A DNA stretch of 64,000 nucleotides from Guyanagaster necrorhizus (taxonomy: Eukaryota; Basidiomycota; Agaricomycetes; Agaricales; Physalacriaceae): positions 1,166,141 to 1,230,140 of the forward strand of contig NW_025064884.1 of NCBI RefSeq assembly GCF_019112545.1, read 5' to 3'. The position numbers were made by a program, and so were the translations under genes. This document shows, one piece after another, positions 1-12,200 of the stretch. Numbering within the stretch: position 1 is the stretch's first letter; every line of letters begins with the position of its first letter. The notes under the pieces are model-generated. The model made no database searches. It saw only the letters and a list, made by a program, of their open reading frames with translations, and was not told the DNA's origin.

Positions 1-610
1 TTGAGAGTTCATTCCTCATTCACTTCTCTTAGTCACTTAGCTGTTACCAAGCACATCAGTGGTAGGAGCAGCAGATGGCATTATCAGCAGCAGTGGTACT
101 GAGAGGAGAGTGTGTGTATCAGTAAAATGAAGGTGCTGTAGTCTGGCTAGAAGGGCAGAGGGGGTGCCCACCACTTTAGCAGTTGCTGGCTGTATCTGTA
201 TGCAAGTGGTGTGTAAGAGATGCTCTGGATTGTCTACTAGGGTGGTGAGGTTCACATCTTGAGCATGATGACAGGTGAGAGGAGGACTGAGTGTTGACAA
301 TGTGGTGGATGTGTTAAGGGTCTGTAGGTGAATGGCTGTTCAGGTTGCAGTGGACTCCAGATGTAGATAAAGGCTTGGCTATTACACTTTAAGATCTGAA
401 TAGAAACCAGAGAAGATGAGAGAAGATATATTCCATTGGTACCAAGTAGCTATGTACTTATACTATTTGTAGAGTGGCATGTAATAAGACAAAGGTAACT
501 GGCAAAGACAATGTAAAATATTGAAAGAAAGGGGGAGGCTAACTAATGGTGATAAGTAAACACTGTATAGACAAAGAAAGGTAAAAGCAAGGTAAAGTAA
601 CAAAGAAAAT
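1..610. other. No gene recognised; probable 3' flank of G0
   Basis: The stretch lies beyond the integrase tail of G0. It is CpG-poor and has one 87-codon minus-strand ORF (37-300) that matches nothing I recognise. It may include the 3' LTR of G0, but no repeat partner could be found near 17,500-18,000, so it is left unassigned. Confidence 0.4.
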
Positions 611-2656
611 AGTCAAAGAAATGGTCTAGAGCAGGTGAATCTTCTACAGATGGATGGTTTTAATATGTTTGAAACTGAGATAGACCTTGTTGCTCACTGT
701 GAACAGAGGCACTGGAATCCAATGCTTGTCTACTTGGATCTTGTAGTGAGCCTGAGCCTTGGAAATTTCATCTTTTAACATTTGATAGAGTTCATCAAGA
801 TCAACTGCAAAGTCTCAGGCCTGAGCAGAGGCAATGCTCCTTTCAGAATGAACAGTGATGTTAAGGTGATAACTCTTGTTGGCAAAGAATGGGGAAATTC
901 TGGTGGATGTGTTAGAGGCATTGTTGTAGGCAAACTCAGCAATGGGTAAGAGAGTGTCTCAGTTGTCCTGCTGGTAGGAGCAGTAGATGCAGATGTACTG
1001 TTCCAGAGTTTGATTTGCCCATTTGGTTTATCTATTGGCCTCTGAATAATAACCAGAAGTAAAGTGGAGTTTTATGTCAAGAGCTATAGCTAAGGCATGA
1101 GTAAATTAGGAAACAAATTTGGAGCTATGATCTGATGTGATATGACTGGATACCCCATGTTTGGAGAACACATGGATAAGGAAAAGCTGGGAAAGCTCCA
1201 TAGAGTTAATGGTGTTATGAGTGGGAATGAAGATGGTTTGCTTGCTAGCTTGGTTAATGACTACTAGGATAGTGGTAAATCTATTAGAGTCTGGTAGTTG
1301 TTCAATGAAATCCATAGAAATAGAATCCCATAGTCATTCTAGAACTGATAGAGATTTGAGTAGCTCATAAGGGTAGTGTCTAGATGTCTTGTTGCATCCA
1401 CAAACTATGCAGGACTTAACATAATGTTGAACATATTCATGCATCTTTGGCCAGATATAGTCCTATTGGACTAGCTCTAATATCCAGTTTTGACTGAAGT
1501 GATCTACCAAGATATAGTCATAATTGTTCTGAAGTATACAGAGATAGAGATTATCAGAGTCTGAAACATAGATGCAGCCTTCAAGGTAGAGAATATTGGA
1601 TTCATCAATAGACCACTGAGAGAGAGAGAATTCAGAAGTGGCCTTGGCCTGGCAGAGGCTATCAGAGCATGTAGGATCAGAGAATTGTGCTTGTTTGATA
1701 TTAGTGTGAAGTTTGTCAATATCTACGATGGCACTAGCTCATAGGGTAGAGCCCTCAAGATAGATTGTATAGAGAGACACAGAAAGTTGTTCTTGAATGA
1801 ACACAGGTCAGAAATTGTGAGGGTTGACTTGAGCATATTGGCTATCCCTCTCTTTAGAGTAGACATCCTATCATCTAGTGAGCACATTCAGTTTTCCACC
1901 AAGTTTTCCAGAGCAGAACCGAATTACTAGATTGAACTGAGATAGGTATTTGGACCAGTGGATCTGTCAGCAGGTCAGAATCTTAGTGGTGGCAAAGTAT
2001 TTAAGGTTCTTGTAGTCTATTATGATATTGATGGAGTCTGCAGAGCCTTCAAGATAGTGTTGCCAATGTTTAAAGGCTTTAAAAATGGCTAGAAGCTCTT
2101 TATCATGAATATCATGTAGAGACTTTAAGAGCAGAAAGCAATGAGGTGAATTTCACTATCTTCAAGATAGATGGAGAGGATAGCTGCAATTGCATAATCA
2201 GAGGTGTCAGTTTCCATCACTATCTTTTGATCAGGGACTCAGTGGGTAAGGATGAGAGCATATGTAAAGGCCTGTTTCAACTTGTTGAAGGTGGCTAAGT
2301 ATTTGTCATCAAATTTCCATGGAGTTCTCTTGCAGGTGAATCATATAAGAGAAAGAATGATATCACTATATTTATGTATAAAGCAATGGTAGAAGTTGGT
2401 GAAGCTAAGAAAAAATTGGATGTTCTTAATCTTTTGTGGTATTGGCCAGTCAATGATGGCCTTGACTTTTTCTTCAGACATGTGAAGTCCTTCAGGTGAT
2501 AGGATGTAGCCTAGATATTCCATGAAATCTCAGTTGAATTTGCATTTGGAATCTTTGCAGTAGAGTTCATTAGCTCTAAGCCTATGTAGGACCTCACAAA
2601 CATGTTTCTGGTGATCTTCTGAGTTGTCAAAATATATGAGGATGTCATCAAGATAG
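610..2656 (-). pseudogene. G0 pol, 3' half: RT palm end, RNase H, integrase
   Basis: Read on the minus strand, this begins with the catalytic RT box (YLDDILIYF), followed by the thumb/connection segment containing MEYLGYILSPEGLHMSEEKV (2523-2458). RNase H remnants follow (about 2,300-1,800). The integrase core contains MDFIEQLPDSNRFTTILVV and FSKHGVSSHITSD. In the last motif the second catalytic Asp survives, but the usual DRGSEF has become DHSSKF. A C-terminal integrase region runs to about 610. Numerous stops and several frame changes exclude function. The family is Ty3/gypsy pol of basidiomycete type. The 5' half of the same pol lies at 16,097-17,520, beyond the C1 insertion. Confidence 0.75.
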
Positions 2657-2661
2657 ACTAC

Positions 2662-2809
2662 TGTTGCAGAATGATACAAGTATCTGATGTCAACCTTATA
2701 TAAGCATAGACAGTTTTGTTCTAAGTCAATGGTCAACTGCCTTTAAGCAATTGACCATTGTACTCAGCCTGGCCATTATCCACTGCATGCTAATAACCTG
2801 CCTGCAACA
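2662..2809 (+). repeat. C1 5' LTR (148 bp)
   Basis: It matches 15944-16091 along its full length, with only scattered substitutions that by eye are nearly all transitions. Both copies contain a TATATAAG box shortly before the middle (CTTATATAAGCATAG). The termini are a perfect short inverted repeat, TGTTGCAG and CTGCAACA. Confidence 0.95.
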
Positions 2810-2820
2810 GGTTATGGGCC
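2810..2820 (+). promoter_or_regulatory. C1 primer binding site, half initiator-tRNA type
   Basis: GGTTATGGGCC directly abuts the 5' LTR. Its complement GGCCCATAACC corresponds to the anticodon arm of initiator tRNA-Met, the internal primer site described for Drosophila copia, rather than to a tRNA 3' end. The same site is seen in C2 and C3. Confidence 0.75.
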
Positions 2821-2928
2821 CTATATTTTAAGGCCTACTTTGTTTTTTTTTTATCTTCACACCTTGCTTATGCCCTGCTATCTTTCCATCAGTCACTTCA
2901 CTACTGAAACAATATCATCATATATATC

Positions 2929-4835
2929 ATGCCATCCTTCAACACAATCAAAAAGGGCTTTGACAACCTAAATGCCTCCAATTATGGTGAGTGAGAAGAA
3001 AACATGTCAGCCCTACTCAAAACTCACTGTGAGTATCTTATCACTATTGGCTGTGACCTTGAACTAGAGTTTGCAGACTCTGAGAAGCTAATATATTAGG
3101 AGAAGAAGGACTGAAAGGAGACTCAGGTATCAGCTGCTGGCATAATCTACCTTTGCTTTGATGAATCCCAGAAGGCTCATGTCAAGAGCTGCCTTAATGA
3201 TCCAGAGAGGATGTGGGACACATTAAAGACACACTATCAGCAAAGAAAACCAGCAACTTGATTTGTAGCCTATGACAGCTTCTTCAATCTCAAGAAGGAG
3301 ATAGAAGAGTCACTTCTAGACCTTGCCAGTTGGAGCACTCAAATCATGAGTTGTATTTGTGCTCTGTGCCCTGCTCATTTTGGCCTCCAGCAGTTAGAAA
3401 AAGAGCTTCTCATTATGATCCTGATTTGCAACTCCCTCAGCCTGAATTTAGAAACTTTATCACATCACTATTTCTTCTCTCTGATAAGCTCACTCTCAAA
3501 GGACTCTGTACTGCATTTCACAATGAAGAAAACAATCAGAAGCTATGTGCCAGTGACCCAGTAGTCTTTGTTGCTCTTAAAGCTATATCTTTTCATTCAG
3601 CCATGAAACCAGCCACCAATGCTGCTGCAAAATATGGATGGTGCCTTCATGAAAATCATGCAGAGAAAGAGTGTATAACCAAGAAGCTTTCACTTAAATG
3701 GGACCATGAACATGCTGCTGACTGTGCTGCTGGAAAGCATTATCACAAGGAGGCTGGAAAGAAGGATTTGGAAGCTGCTAACTCTGCTGAGATAAAGGAG
3801 AAGACTGCAAGCCAAGCAAGTACTGATTTATCATCACCTGCTATGTCTCATTGGAATACCAATACAGATGCTTCTCATCATATGACCCTTCACTGATAAT
3901 AGTTCTGACTTTATACTCCATATGTCATTCCTATTCATCTTGCAGATAATTCAGTCATCTATTCAGCAGGGGTTGAGTCAGTAGTACTGGAGCCAGAGAT
4001 TCAGAGGGAGAAAGCTCAGTGGTGGAACTCCTTGACATACTACATGTACCAGCATTGAAAAGTAACCTCTTATCATCCTATCATCTCACACAGGAAAAGG
4101 GATTTAAGATCTCAATTGCTGAATCAGATGTCACTTTCAGCCAGAGTGAAAAGATTTGATTCACTGCAACTGTAAATGAGAGCAATATCAGCTATATCAA
4201 TGCCACCACACATTCATTCTCAAAATTGGCCACTATCATTATAAACTCAAGCTCCACAAGTACTTGTCAGATAGATAACATACTTTGGCATAGACATTGC
4301 TGTCATCAAAACATAGATACTATATGGCACATGCACACAAAGCAGCTAATAACTGGAAGAAAGCAAGAGTCAGATTCTCCAACTGATCCTATCTGCATAC
4401 CATGCCTCACTGGCAAACAGCATTGCCACAATGTTCCTTATGGCCCCTCAGAGCAGAAGAAACATCTTCTTGAGCAAGTATACAGTGATATTAAAAGTCC
4501 AATGCCTGTTGCAACTCCAGAGGGCTATCACTACTGAATAATATTTATCTGCAGTGCATCTGACACTTGGGCTGTCATATCTTTAAAGTATAAAAGTGAC
4601 ACCTTTAATGCCTTCAAGCAGTTTAAAGCATATACAGAGAATATCCATTCAGGACTTAAAATCATTGAGTTTCAGAAAGACAAAGATGGTAAATATATGG
4701 GAAAGGAGTTTATCGACTTCTGTGCTGAGTATGAGATTAAAAGACAACACACTGAACCTGATGAACCATACCAGAATGGCACAGCAGAATGAGCTAACCA
4801 CATGATTGCAGAGGCCATCACTGCTATGCTAAATG
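2929..4835 (+). pseudogene. C1 Gag, protease and integrase N-terminal half
   Basis: The ATG at 2929 opens a copia Gag (MPSFNTIKKGFDNLNASNYG). A worn CCHC knuckle lies near 3,640 (C-L-H-E-N-H-A-E-K-E-C). The protease motif WNTNTDASHHMTLH near 3,853-3,893 has lost the catalytic Asp: copia proteases read DTGAS here and this copy reads NTDAS, two G-to-A changes. A pre-integrase zinc region follows (LWHRHCCHQN, later CIPCLTGKQH). The integrase core starts with VYSDIKSPMPVATPEG and keeps QNGTAE before the frame is cut at 4835 by G1. Internal stops (for example after 3,090 and at 4,537) and at least one frame change show decay. It continues at 13,436. Confidence 0.85.
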
Positions 4836-5036
4836 TGTTACAATTTTTCCTATTTTCTTTTTCTTTTTTCTTGATTTATTTAAGATTAACCCCTATTTCT
4901 GCTTAGTCAGGGCACCTAGACCTGGGCACTTAGGATTGTGGGAATGCTTAGTCAGCAGCATTGCCTAGATTCTACTGTGCTGCTGCAAGCCTCACAGCAG
5001 CACAATAACAGATGCATCCTGTTTGTTATTGTGCAG

Positions 5037-5063
5037 CAGTAACAGCAGTAACAGCAGTAACAG
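5037..5063 (+). repeat. 9-bp tandem repeat (CAGTAACAG x3) in the G1 LTR
   Basis: Three adjacent CAGTAACAG units occur here and again, with one base changed, at 13089-13115 in the 3' LTR. The tandem was therefore part of the element before insertion. I did not see it in the LTRs of G2-G5, where it may explain part of the length difference. Confidence 0.8.
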
Positions 5064-5176
5064 CTCAACAGTAGAATAATACTTTTTGTAGGTATCTTAG
5101 TGATACTGGACAAAATGCTACACAGCACCAGCAAGGACAATTAGGTAGTTATATTCTTAGAACAATAAGAAATTAG

Positions 5177-5224
5177 TATTTAAGTAATATAGCTCTTGCT
5201 GTAGTAACCCCAGCTTTGAGCTAA
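5177..5224 (+). promoter_or_regulatory. G1 LTR promoter: TATA-like box and putative R start
   Basis: TATTTAAG at 5177-5184 is followed at 5212 by AGCTTTGAGCTAA. The spacing (28 nt from the box) fits a transcription start, and the same spacing recurs in G2, G3 and G4. The R-start segment is complementary to the primer site at 5380-5392. The start site itself is inferred. Confidence 0.6.
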
Positions 5225-5379
5225 AGTTTATTCTTTCACCATCTTATTTTGAGCAACTTGCAATTGCCTTGATCACACAAGCCAACAATGCATCAGTGAA
5301 CTCTAACAGTCTAACCTGAAGTGTGAGGTTCTGTTAGTTTATCATGTGTTATTGGTCACATGGAATTTGGGCTTAACAA

Positions 5380-5392
5380 TTAGCTTGAAGCT
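5380..5392 (+). promoter_or_regulatory. G1 self-primer binding site
   Basis: TTAGCTTGAAGCT lies one base inside the 5' LTR. Its reverse complement AGCTTCAAGCTAA matches the R start 5212-5224 except for CA versus TG in the middle. Both are decay products of one CG. This fits Tf1/sushi-type self-priming rather than tRNA priming. Confidence 0.65.
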
Positions 5393-5434
5393 TCTAGCTT
5401 CCTTTTCTCAAACTCAATTGTGCTGAGAAACTGA

Positions 5435-8400
5435 ATGCCCCCTGCACTTAATCCTTCTGACCTGAACTTCACTCATGAGTTCTTCAAACTCCTTGCTTCT
5501 ATCATAGGAACTCTGATCAGCTTATTGGTGATCATACAGCTGTGCCATAGATGCCAATCAATTACTGCTTGAGTCATCTGTTATTATTAAGAATTTCAAC
5601 ATATTTAAACAATCCTCTGTAATGTCATGCTAGACCTCCCCCTCCACAACATCTCTGCCTCTGCCTGACAGTCCTTCTGACCTGCAGAAGAGTCTAAAGC
5701 TGTCTCTGAGAGCCTGACTGAAGGGCATTCTAGGGAAGAAGAAGAGGAGCAGCATCAGCAGCACACATACTCTCTGTGACCCCCAACTGCAGCCATCTGA
5801 GACCCTGGAAACCCTTGGGCTATAGAGTATTGACAACCCAGATCTGACACCTCCATCCTGTTCTCTGAGCATAACATCCCTGCAACGAGGACAGCAACTC
5901 CCATCTCTAGCACTAGCATTGAGCACTGTGCTAGAGACTCCCTTGATGCTGTTTGGGTGGCTTGAGAGGCCAGAAGTATCAGGAGCACTGGATCCTGAAG
6001 AACTATGTCAGTATAAAGCAGAAGCACTGACCACAGGACAGGAGTCAATAATGATCCATACTTCAATGATGACAGTGATGAGCACCACTGGTGGCACACC
6101 ACTGCTATTGCAGCAGACCAAATAGAGCAGTATATGATTAGCTGCACTGCAAGCAGAACAGGCAGCATATGAGTGATATCACATGCAGCACAATGAACTA
6201 ATACTGTCAGCCCAATCCTCCCCCAAGAAGATCAAGTTTGACATGCTAGTAACATTTCTAAGTACCTCTAAGAGCAGGCATGGGTTGACAACAAGATCAT
6301 GAGAGAGAATACCCTCTTCAGGAGGTACCTCCAAGCATAGGAAGTGGCAGGGAGGAGTAGAGGTTCTGGAGACACTAGAACCAGTATACTCATTGGTATC
6401 ACCACCAACAGCATATCTGACACTCCATTCTGAGAACCTAGTACTCCTGCCACCAAGCCCAATCTCTGGGCAGAGCCAGTTGAGGAAGTCATCTATGCAG
6501 ACAAGGTCCACTGAGAGGCATCAACTGATCTCAATAATAACTGCCCACTATCTTACAGGACTGATACCATCACAGAAACTGATAATATCTCCATCAGGGG
6601 AGATAAAATATCAGCAGACTGAGAAACCATTGGAGAAGACAATGAGGGTATTGATTCAACAGAGGATATTAGGAGATTCCTCAACGGGAACTTTGCTGCC
6701 CTTTTTCTCAATCTGCAGTTCTACTGAAACTTCTGCCAGTATCACAGAGCAATGGTGGCAGCAATAGAAAGAGAAGAAGTTGAAGAGTAGCAGAGGCAGC
6801 CTGAGTAGCAGCCTACTCCTCAGCCTGGACCCAATGATGCCAGACCCAGCACACAGTCTCAGCACAGTCATCCCAGAGGTCTACAATCTGCATGACAGTT
6901 CCTTCCTTGAGGAGGATATGAGTGAGACTATTAACAAGAATGCAGATAACAAGATGAAAGAGGATCTCAATGAGGAAGTTGAGAATCCTGAAACTGATTG
7001 GAGCAATAGATGAGACATACAGATGCATGAGGAGAAGATGAAGAAACTGGCACAAAAGGTGTGCCAGAAGGACTTTATAGAGTTGTACCAGGATGATACA
7101 ACTACATTATAGATAGACAACCCTTAGTTGGTGTTGTCTATGGAATAAAGATATACTGCCACTGATCATATTGAGCATGTGGAGATTTTACAATATGTGG
7201 CCACTGAGCAGATCATTTTTATTTATAATAAATGATATTTAAGACATCAGATGCAGGCATTGCTGTCATACAGGCCTAAGTATGGCATAATGCCCAGGCT
7301 GTGGACACTGAGTATAGTATCAAGTAAACTGGCCAACATGGCTCTCTCAGTTTGAACAATGTCATCAAGATATTCATTCACCATCTCAGCCATCTGCAGT
7401 ATAGCATCTCAGCTCTTTAGGAGCTGATCTTCACTGAGCAGCCATTACCTGAACCTGTGGAGGTTGCTAATTCAGCAACCATTTGCTGGTCAGCCACTGT
7501 CAGATGAAGCTGAAGGCAGTGGAAAGACACTAGAAGCCCCATCTGATCCAACAGAAGATGACCCTGTAGCAATTGCTCAGGGTTGGACCATTAAGAATGG
7601 GCAAATTATGCAAAAGGAAGCACTCCCACCAGGAAGTCCCATTGCTGATAATGGCTTCCTGTATTTGTTTCCAGGATCTCTGAGCAGATAGGTAAGACCA
7701 TCTCCTGACAGGCTCTCAAATACTATGCCCACTCTTGATGCAGGTGTGCAGATCCTTAATGTCAAACCAACTCTCATATCTGAACTCCACCTCTTCCATG
7801 GGGCATCTGATGATATTGATTGCTTCCTAGTTGACTGTGACCAATATTTCCAAGTATTCACCTCATACTTCCTTGCTGACATGTATAAGATAACATTTGC
7901 AGCAACTCACATGATGGACAAAGCAAAAACATGATGAGTTCTCATCTCTTCCACATTCTGGTCTACCATCAGATCCCATCATTGATATCCCTTGTGACCA
8001 GTCTTCAAGCAAATGATCACTGATAAATTCACAGACCCTGCTATCTAGAAAGTCCACAAACAAAAGATGAAGGACTTCAAAATGAGAGATAAGCTGGCTA
8101 TGGACTACTTTAATGAATTAGAATGACTCAGCAAGCTAGCAAGAGTCCAGAACAATATAGCTAATACCAGCAGAATAGTCAAATATATAAAGATGGGAGC
8201 CCCAGCCTCCTATCTCAAGATCATCTCTGATATTGATCATGGTATTCCAGTCAGATATGATGAATAGAAGGCACACATTATCACAATATATTGAGAATAA
8301 CAATGACAGAAGATGGAATCATCCACCCTATTGTGGAGTGGACAGAAACACTAGAGACAGAGCATGAAGCCCTTCACCTCCAATGTGACTATGCCTGCCA

Positions 8401-8700
8401 AGCCCAGTGGCTTGGCCCCAACTTCTTTATTCAGTGAGAAGCGAACTGGTATGGGCATGATATATACTGGAATGGGTCAGCCAATAGACATGAATCACCT
8501 TAAGAAAAAGAGGAAGTATTTCAATTGTGGCTAAAAAGGCTATATGGCATAGAACTGTCCCCAAAAGAAAAACAAGTGCACCTGAGAAGATATACAGGCA
8601 CAGATTGCTGACTTAATAAAGGAAGATGAAGACCTCAGGCCAGAGGATGATAAGCCTAAAGAGGTAAAAGATGAAGCTAAGCAGTAAGCAATTCTGCTGA
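5435..8700 (+). pseudogene. G1 Gag: hydrophobic leader, capsid, CCHC knuckle
   Basis: The start at 5435 gives MPPALNPSDLNFTHEFFK. A hydrophobic stretch LLASIIGTLISLLVIIQ follows, then a His/Cys-containing turn (LCHRCQS). The same N-terminus opens G2, G4 and G5. A low-complexity, Ser/Glu-rich leader runs to about 7,700. The capsid-like core lies at about 7,740-8,330 (FLVDCDQYFQVFTSYFLAD). A zinc knuckle lies near 8,518-8,570 (YFNCG-stop-KGYMA..NCPQKK), with an in-frame TAA at 8532-8534. Many further stops and frame changes are present. Capsid assignment is by position before the knuckle. The leader has no function that I recognise. Confidence 0.75.
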
Positions 8701-9299
8701 CTCAGCCAAGATATCCAAGAGTGGTTTGTCACATTCAGCCATTGAACAGACTGACTTTATTTCTGTAGTATCACCATCTATGTCTAAATTATACATGCAT
8801 TTGAATATATCTGACACTACCACTCAGACACTGGAATCACTCAAGAAACTATCTCAAACATGTACAGGCCAAACAGAGGTAGAGAGCTCTATTGGTACAT
8901 CATCATCAAATGTCAAAAAGGCTAACACTAGACCTGATGCCATCAAATGGGCATCAGCCAAGGAATAGACTCAATTGCCCTTGGACTGAACAGGGGCAGA
9001 GGGCCTCATTGGTTGGCTAAAGCTATTTGACATCAAATAGACTTGATGAGCCATCAAGGATGCAAAGGATGAAGCAGTGGCAAAAGCCATACTCAAGAAT
9101 TGGATACACAAGACCTGAGCTGAGGAGGTGATTGATGATATGATCACTGGGATGTGAGGAGCAGAGCGATGTCAAGCCCTAAAGTGGCTCAATGAATTAC
9201 ATGAATCACAGAAGTTTATCTGACAATTCAAGACTTCGGGCTAAGACCTATTAGCTGAGGTCTGAATCAAGACACTCACATCCTGAAGCACTCACAAGA

Positions 9300-12200
9300 T
9301 TACCATATTAATTGACAGTGAGTGCATTGAAAGTTCAATCAATCATGCTTTCATCACCAAGCACAATCTTCTCACTTGGACCACTACAGCCCTCATTCTG
9401 GTCTACAATGCAGATGGAACCAAGAACCAAGCTAGTTCAATCACTGAATATGTCAAGCTTAAGCTCACTATCAGCAGCCATTCAGAATGAATTGACTTGG
9501 CTATAATCGATTTAGGAACCAAGAAGATATTCTTTAGTCATGATTAGCTGATTCAACATAATCTGCTAATCAACTGGAAGACCAGACATATCATCTTTGC
9601 CAGATGCTGCTGCTGGAAAATCCCATTTAAACTACCAGATAAAGATTCTGAGGATCAGTGGGATGAAGAAATGAAAGATGGCAAAATGATTCTTGCTATC
9701 AACTTACAACAGGCCATTCACATTTGAGCTATATACCATGCAAATAACTTAGCAGCAAAAGCCAATGCTGATAAGGAGGAAAGGATGTTCAAAGAAATGG
9801 TGTCTGAATAGGCACAGGACTATCAAGACTTATTCAAAAAAGAAAGTTTTGATGAATTATCTAATCTAAAACCTTAGGATCATGCCATAGAACTAGTCCC
9901 CAATGTGAATGCCAACCTGGATTGCAAGACTTATCCACTTAGCAACAATGAACAACAGGAACTGGACAAGTTTCTTGACAAAAACTTATCCAGTGGAAGG
10001 ATTTGGCCATTAAAGTCACCAATGGCTTCCTCCTTTTTTGTCAAAAAGAAGAATGGAAAACTCTGACTAGTACAGGATTATCAGAAGCTCAATAAGATGA
10101 CAATCAAGAATCATTATCCACTTCCCTTAATCTCAGAGTTGATGGACAAACTCTGAGGTGCCAGGTACTACACCAAGTTGGATGTCTGATGGGGATATAA
10201 CAATATCTGCATCAAGAAGGGTGACAAGTGGAAGGCCACTTTTCAAACTAACTGCAGGTTGTTTGAATCAATAGTTATGTTTTTTGGACTCACCAACTCA
10301 CCAGCCACCTTCTAGTGGATGATGAATGATATCTTCAAAGATCTCATTGCCATAGAGAAGGTAACAATCTACTTGGATGATATTCTAATCATGTTCAAAA
10401 CTAAGGAGAAACATTGACAGCTAGTATGACAAGTACTGGCCTTGATGAGAAAGCATCAACTCTTCCTCAAGGCTGAAAAATGTGAATTCAAGGTATTGGA
10501 AACTGAATACCTCAGAGTCATCATCAGCAAAGGAAGCATCTGAATGGACCCTATTAAGGTGGCAGAGGTAACTGAATGGCCAGAACCAATCAAAAAGAAG
10601 GAATTACAGTTATTCCTTGGCTTCACCAATTTCTATCAGCAGTTCATTTGAGACTATAACAAAATAGTATGACTCATGATGCAATTAACCAGAAATGCAC
10701 CATGGAATTGGGGACCATCACAGCAATTAGTATTTAATGACCTTAAACACTGATTGGCTGAGGATATAGTCCTAGCAATTCCAACTCAGGATGGAAAATT
10801 CCAAGTGGAAGCAGACTCGAGTGAGAGTGCCATTGGGGTGGTTCTCTCTCAGGAACAGAATGGCAAATGGTGATCAGTCACCTTTTTGTCAAAGGCACTC
10901 ACTATCATAGAATGCAACTATGAAATTTACAATAAGGAACTCCTCACTATAATGCTTGCTCTAGCTGAATGGCAGCATTATCTCATTGGAGCAGTCCAGA
11001 CCTTTGAGATCTGAATGGATCACCAGAACCTCTAATATTTCCAACTCCTGCAGAAACTTAATCACTAACAAGCCTGATGGGTCACAGAATTATCAGAATA
11101 TGAGTATATGCTGCACTATAAGATTGGAACAGCAAACAAGAAGGCCAACTTTTTCAGTCAGAGAGCCAATCATGACCAAAGAGGAGATAACAACAAGGAG
11201 GTTGTACTTCTAAGACTAGAACACTTTCAGGCAATAATTATGCCCACTGAAGAGGAAGTGTATAAGCACATCAAGAGCATGACCTGGGATCCCTATAAAT
11301 GGGATCAACAAATTGCTCTATTACTCAACCATGAGCAGAGGCTAAAGAAAGAAGAAGAACTGATCTGCTATGATAGGTGGATCTATATTCCAAGGGATCA
11401 GAGGCTTTATAGTGATATCATTGCCACATACCATGATCATATGACCACCAGACACCCTGAGATTGCTGAAATGAAGGAATTAGTCTTGCAGAAATACTGG
11501 TGGTCCAAAATGGACTATGATATCACTTAATATGTCAAGGCTTGCAAGGTTTGTCAGTGTGGCAAATTCTCAACACAACTCTGAGCAGCCCCACTCCACC
11601 CAAATGAGATCTCTTCATCATCATGGACTCACATTTCAGTGGATATGATAACTGGACTTCCCAAAGTGATGGCTATAATGCAATTCTCATTATAGTTGAT
11701 CATTTCTTGAAGGCAATCATTCTGATCACCTGTTTGACAGAATTGACATTAGAAGGATGGGCAAAGATCCTATGAGATGAGGTTTATGCAAAGTATGACA
11801 TGCCTCAAGTAGTAATTTCAGACAGAGGGCCACAATTCATCTCCAAATTCTTAGATGACTTATATCGACTCTTCAACATTAAACAAAATGCCTCAACAGC
11901 ATATTATCTCCAGACAGATGGCCAGATGGAACAGGTGAATCAAGAAGTTGAAAAGTATCTCTGACTTTTCATCAACTACCAACAAGATGATTGGACAGAA
12001 TGGCTTGCACTAGCTGCCTTCCAACATAACAACAGGATTCATTTAGCAACTGGTAAAACCCCATTCTTTGTAAACTATAGGTGATATCCTCTTATCACTC
12101 AGAGTGAGCAAAAGCACACAATGATGCTGGCATCAACAGACTTTGCCAATGAAATGGCAAAAATCCACAATGAGATAAAGACAGCCCTCAAGAGGGCCAC

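Larger units (their letters stand above)
4836..5378 (+). repeat. G1 5' LTR (543 bp)
   Basis: It is a near-identical partner of 12888-13430 with mostly CA/TG-type differences. It contains a TATA-like TATTTAAG (5177-5184) and 28 nt later the R-start candidate AGCTTTGAGCTAA (5212-5224). A short tandem of three 9-bp CAGTAACAG units (5037-5063) is also present in the 3' copy. This LTR is about 70 bp longer than those of G2-G5. Confidence 0.95.

Noticed and set aside
1..540. 3' LTR of G0 at the left edge
   Set aside because: No direct repeat with 17.5-18.0 kb could be found, and no purine tract lies in the right place, so the LTR is not called.
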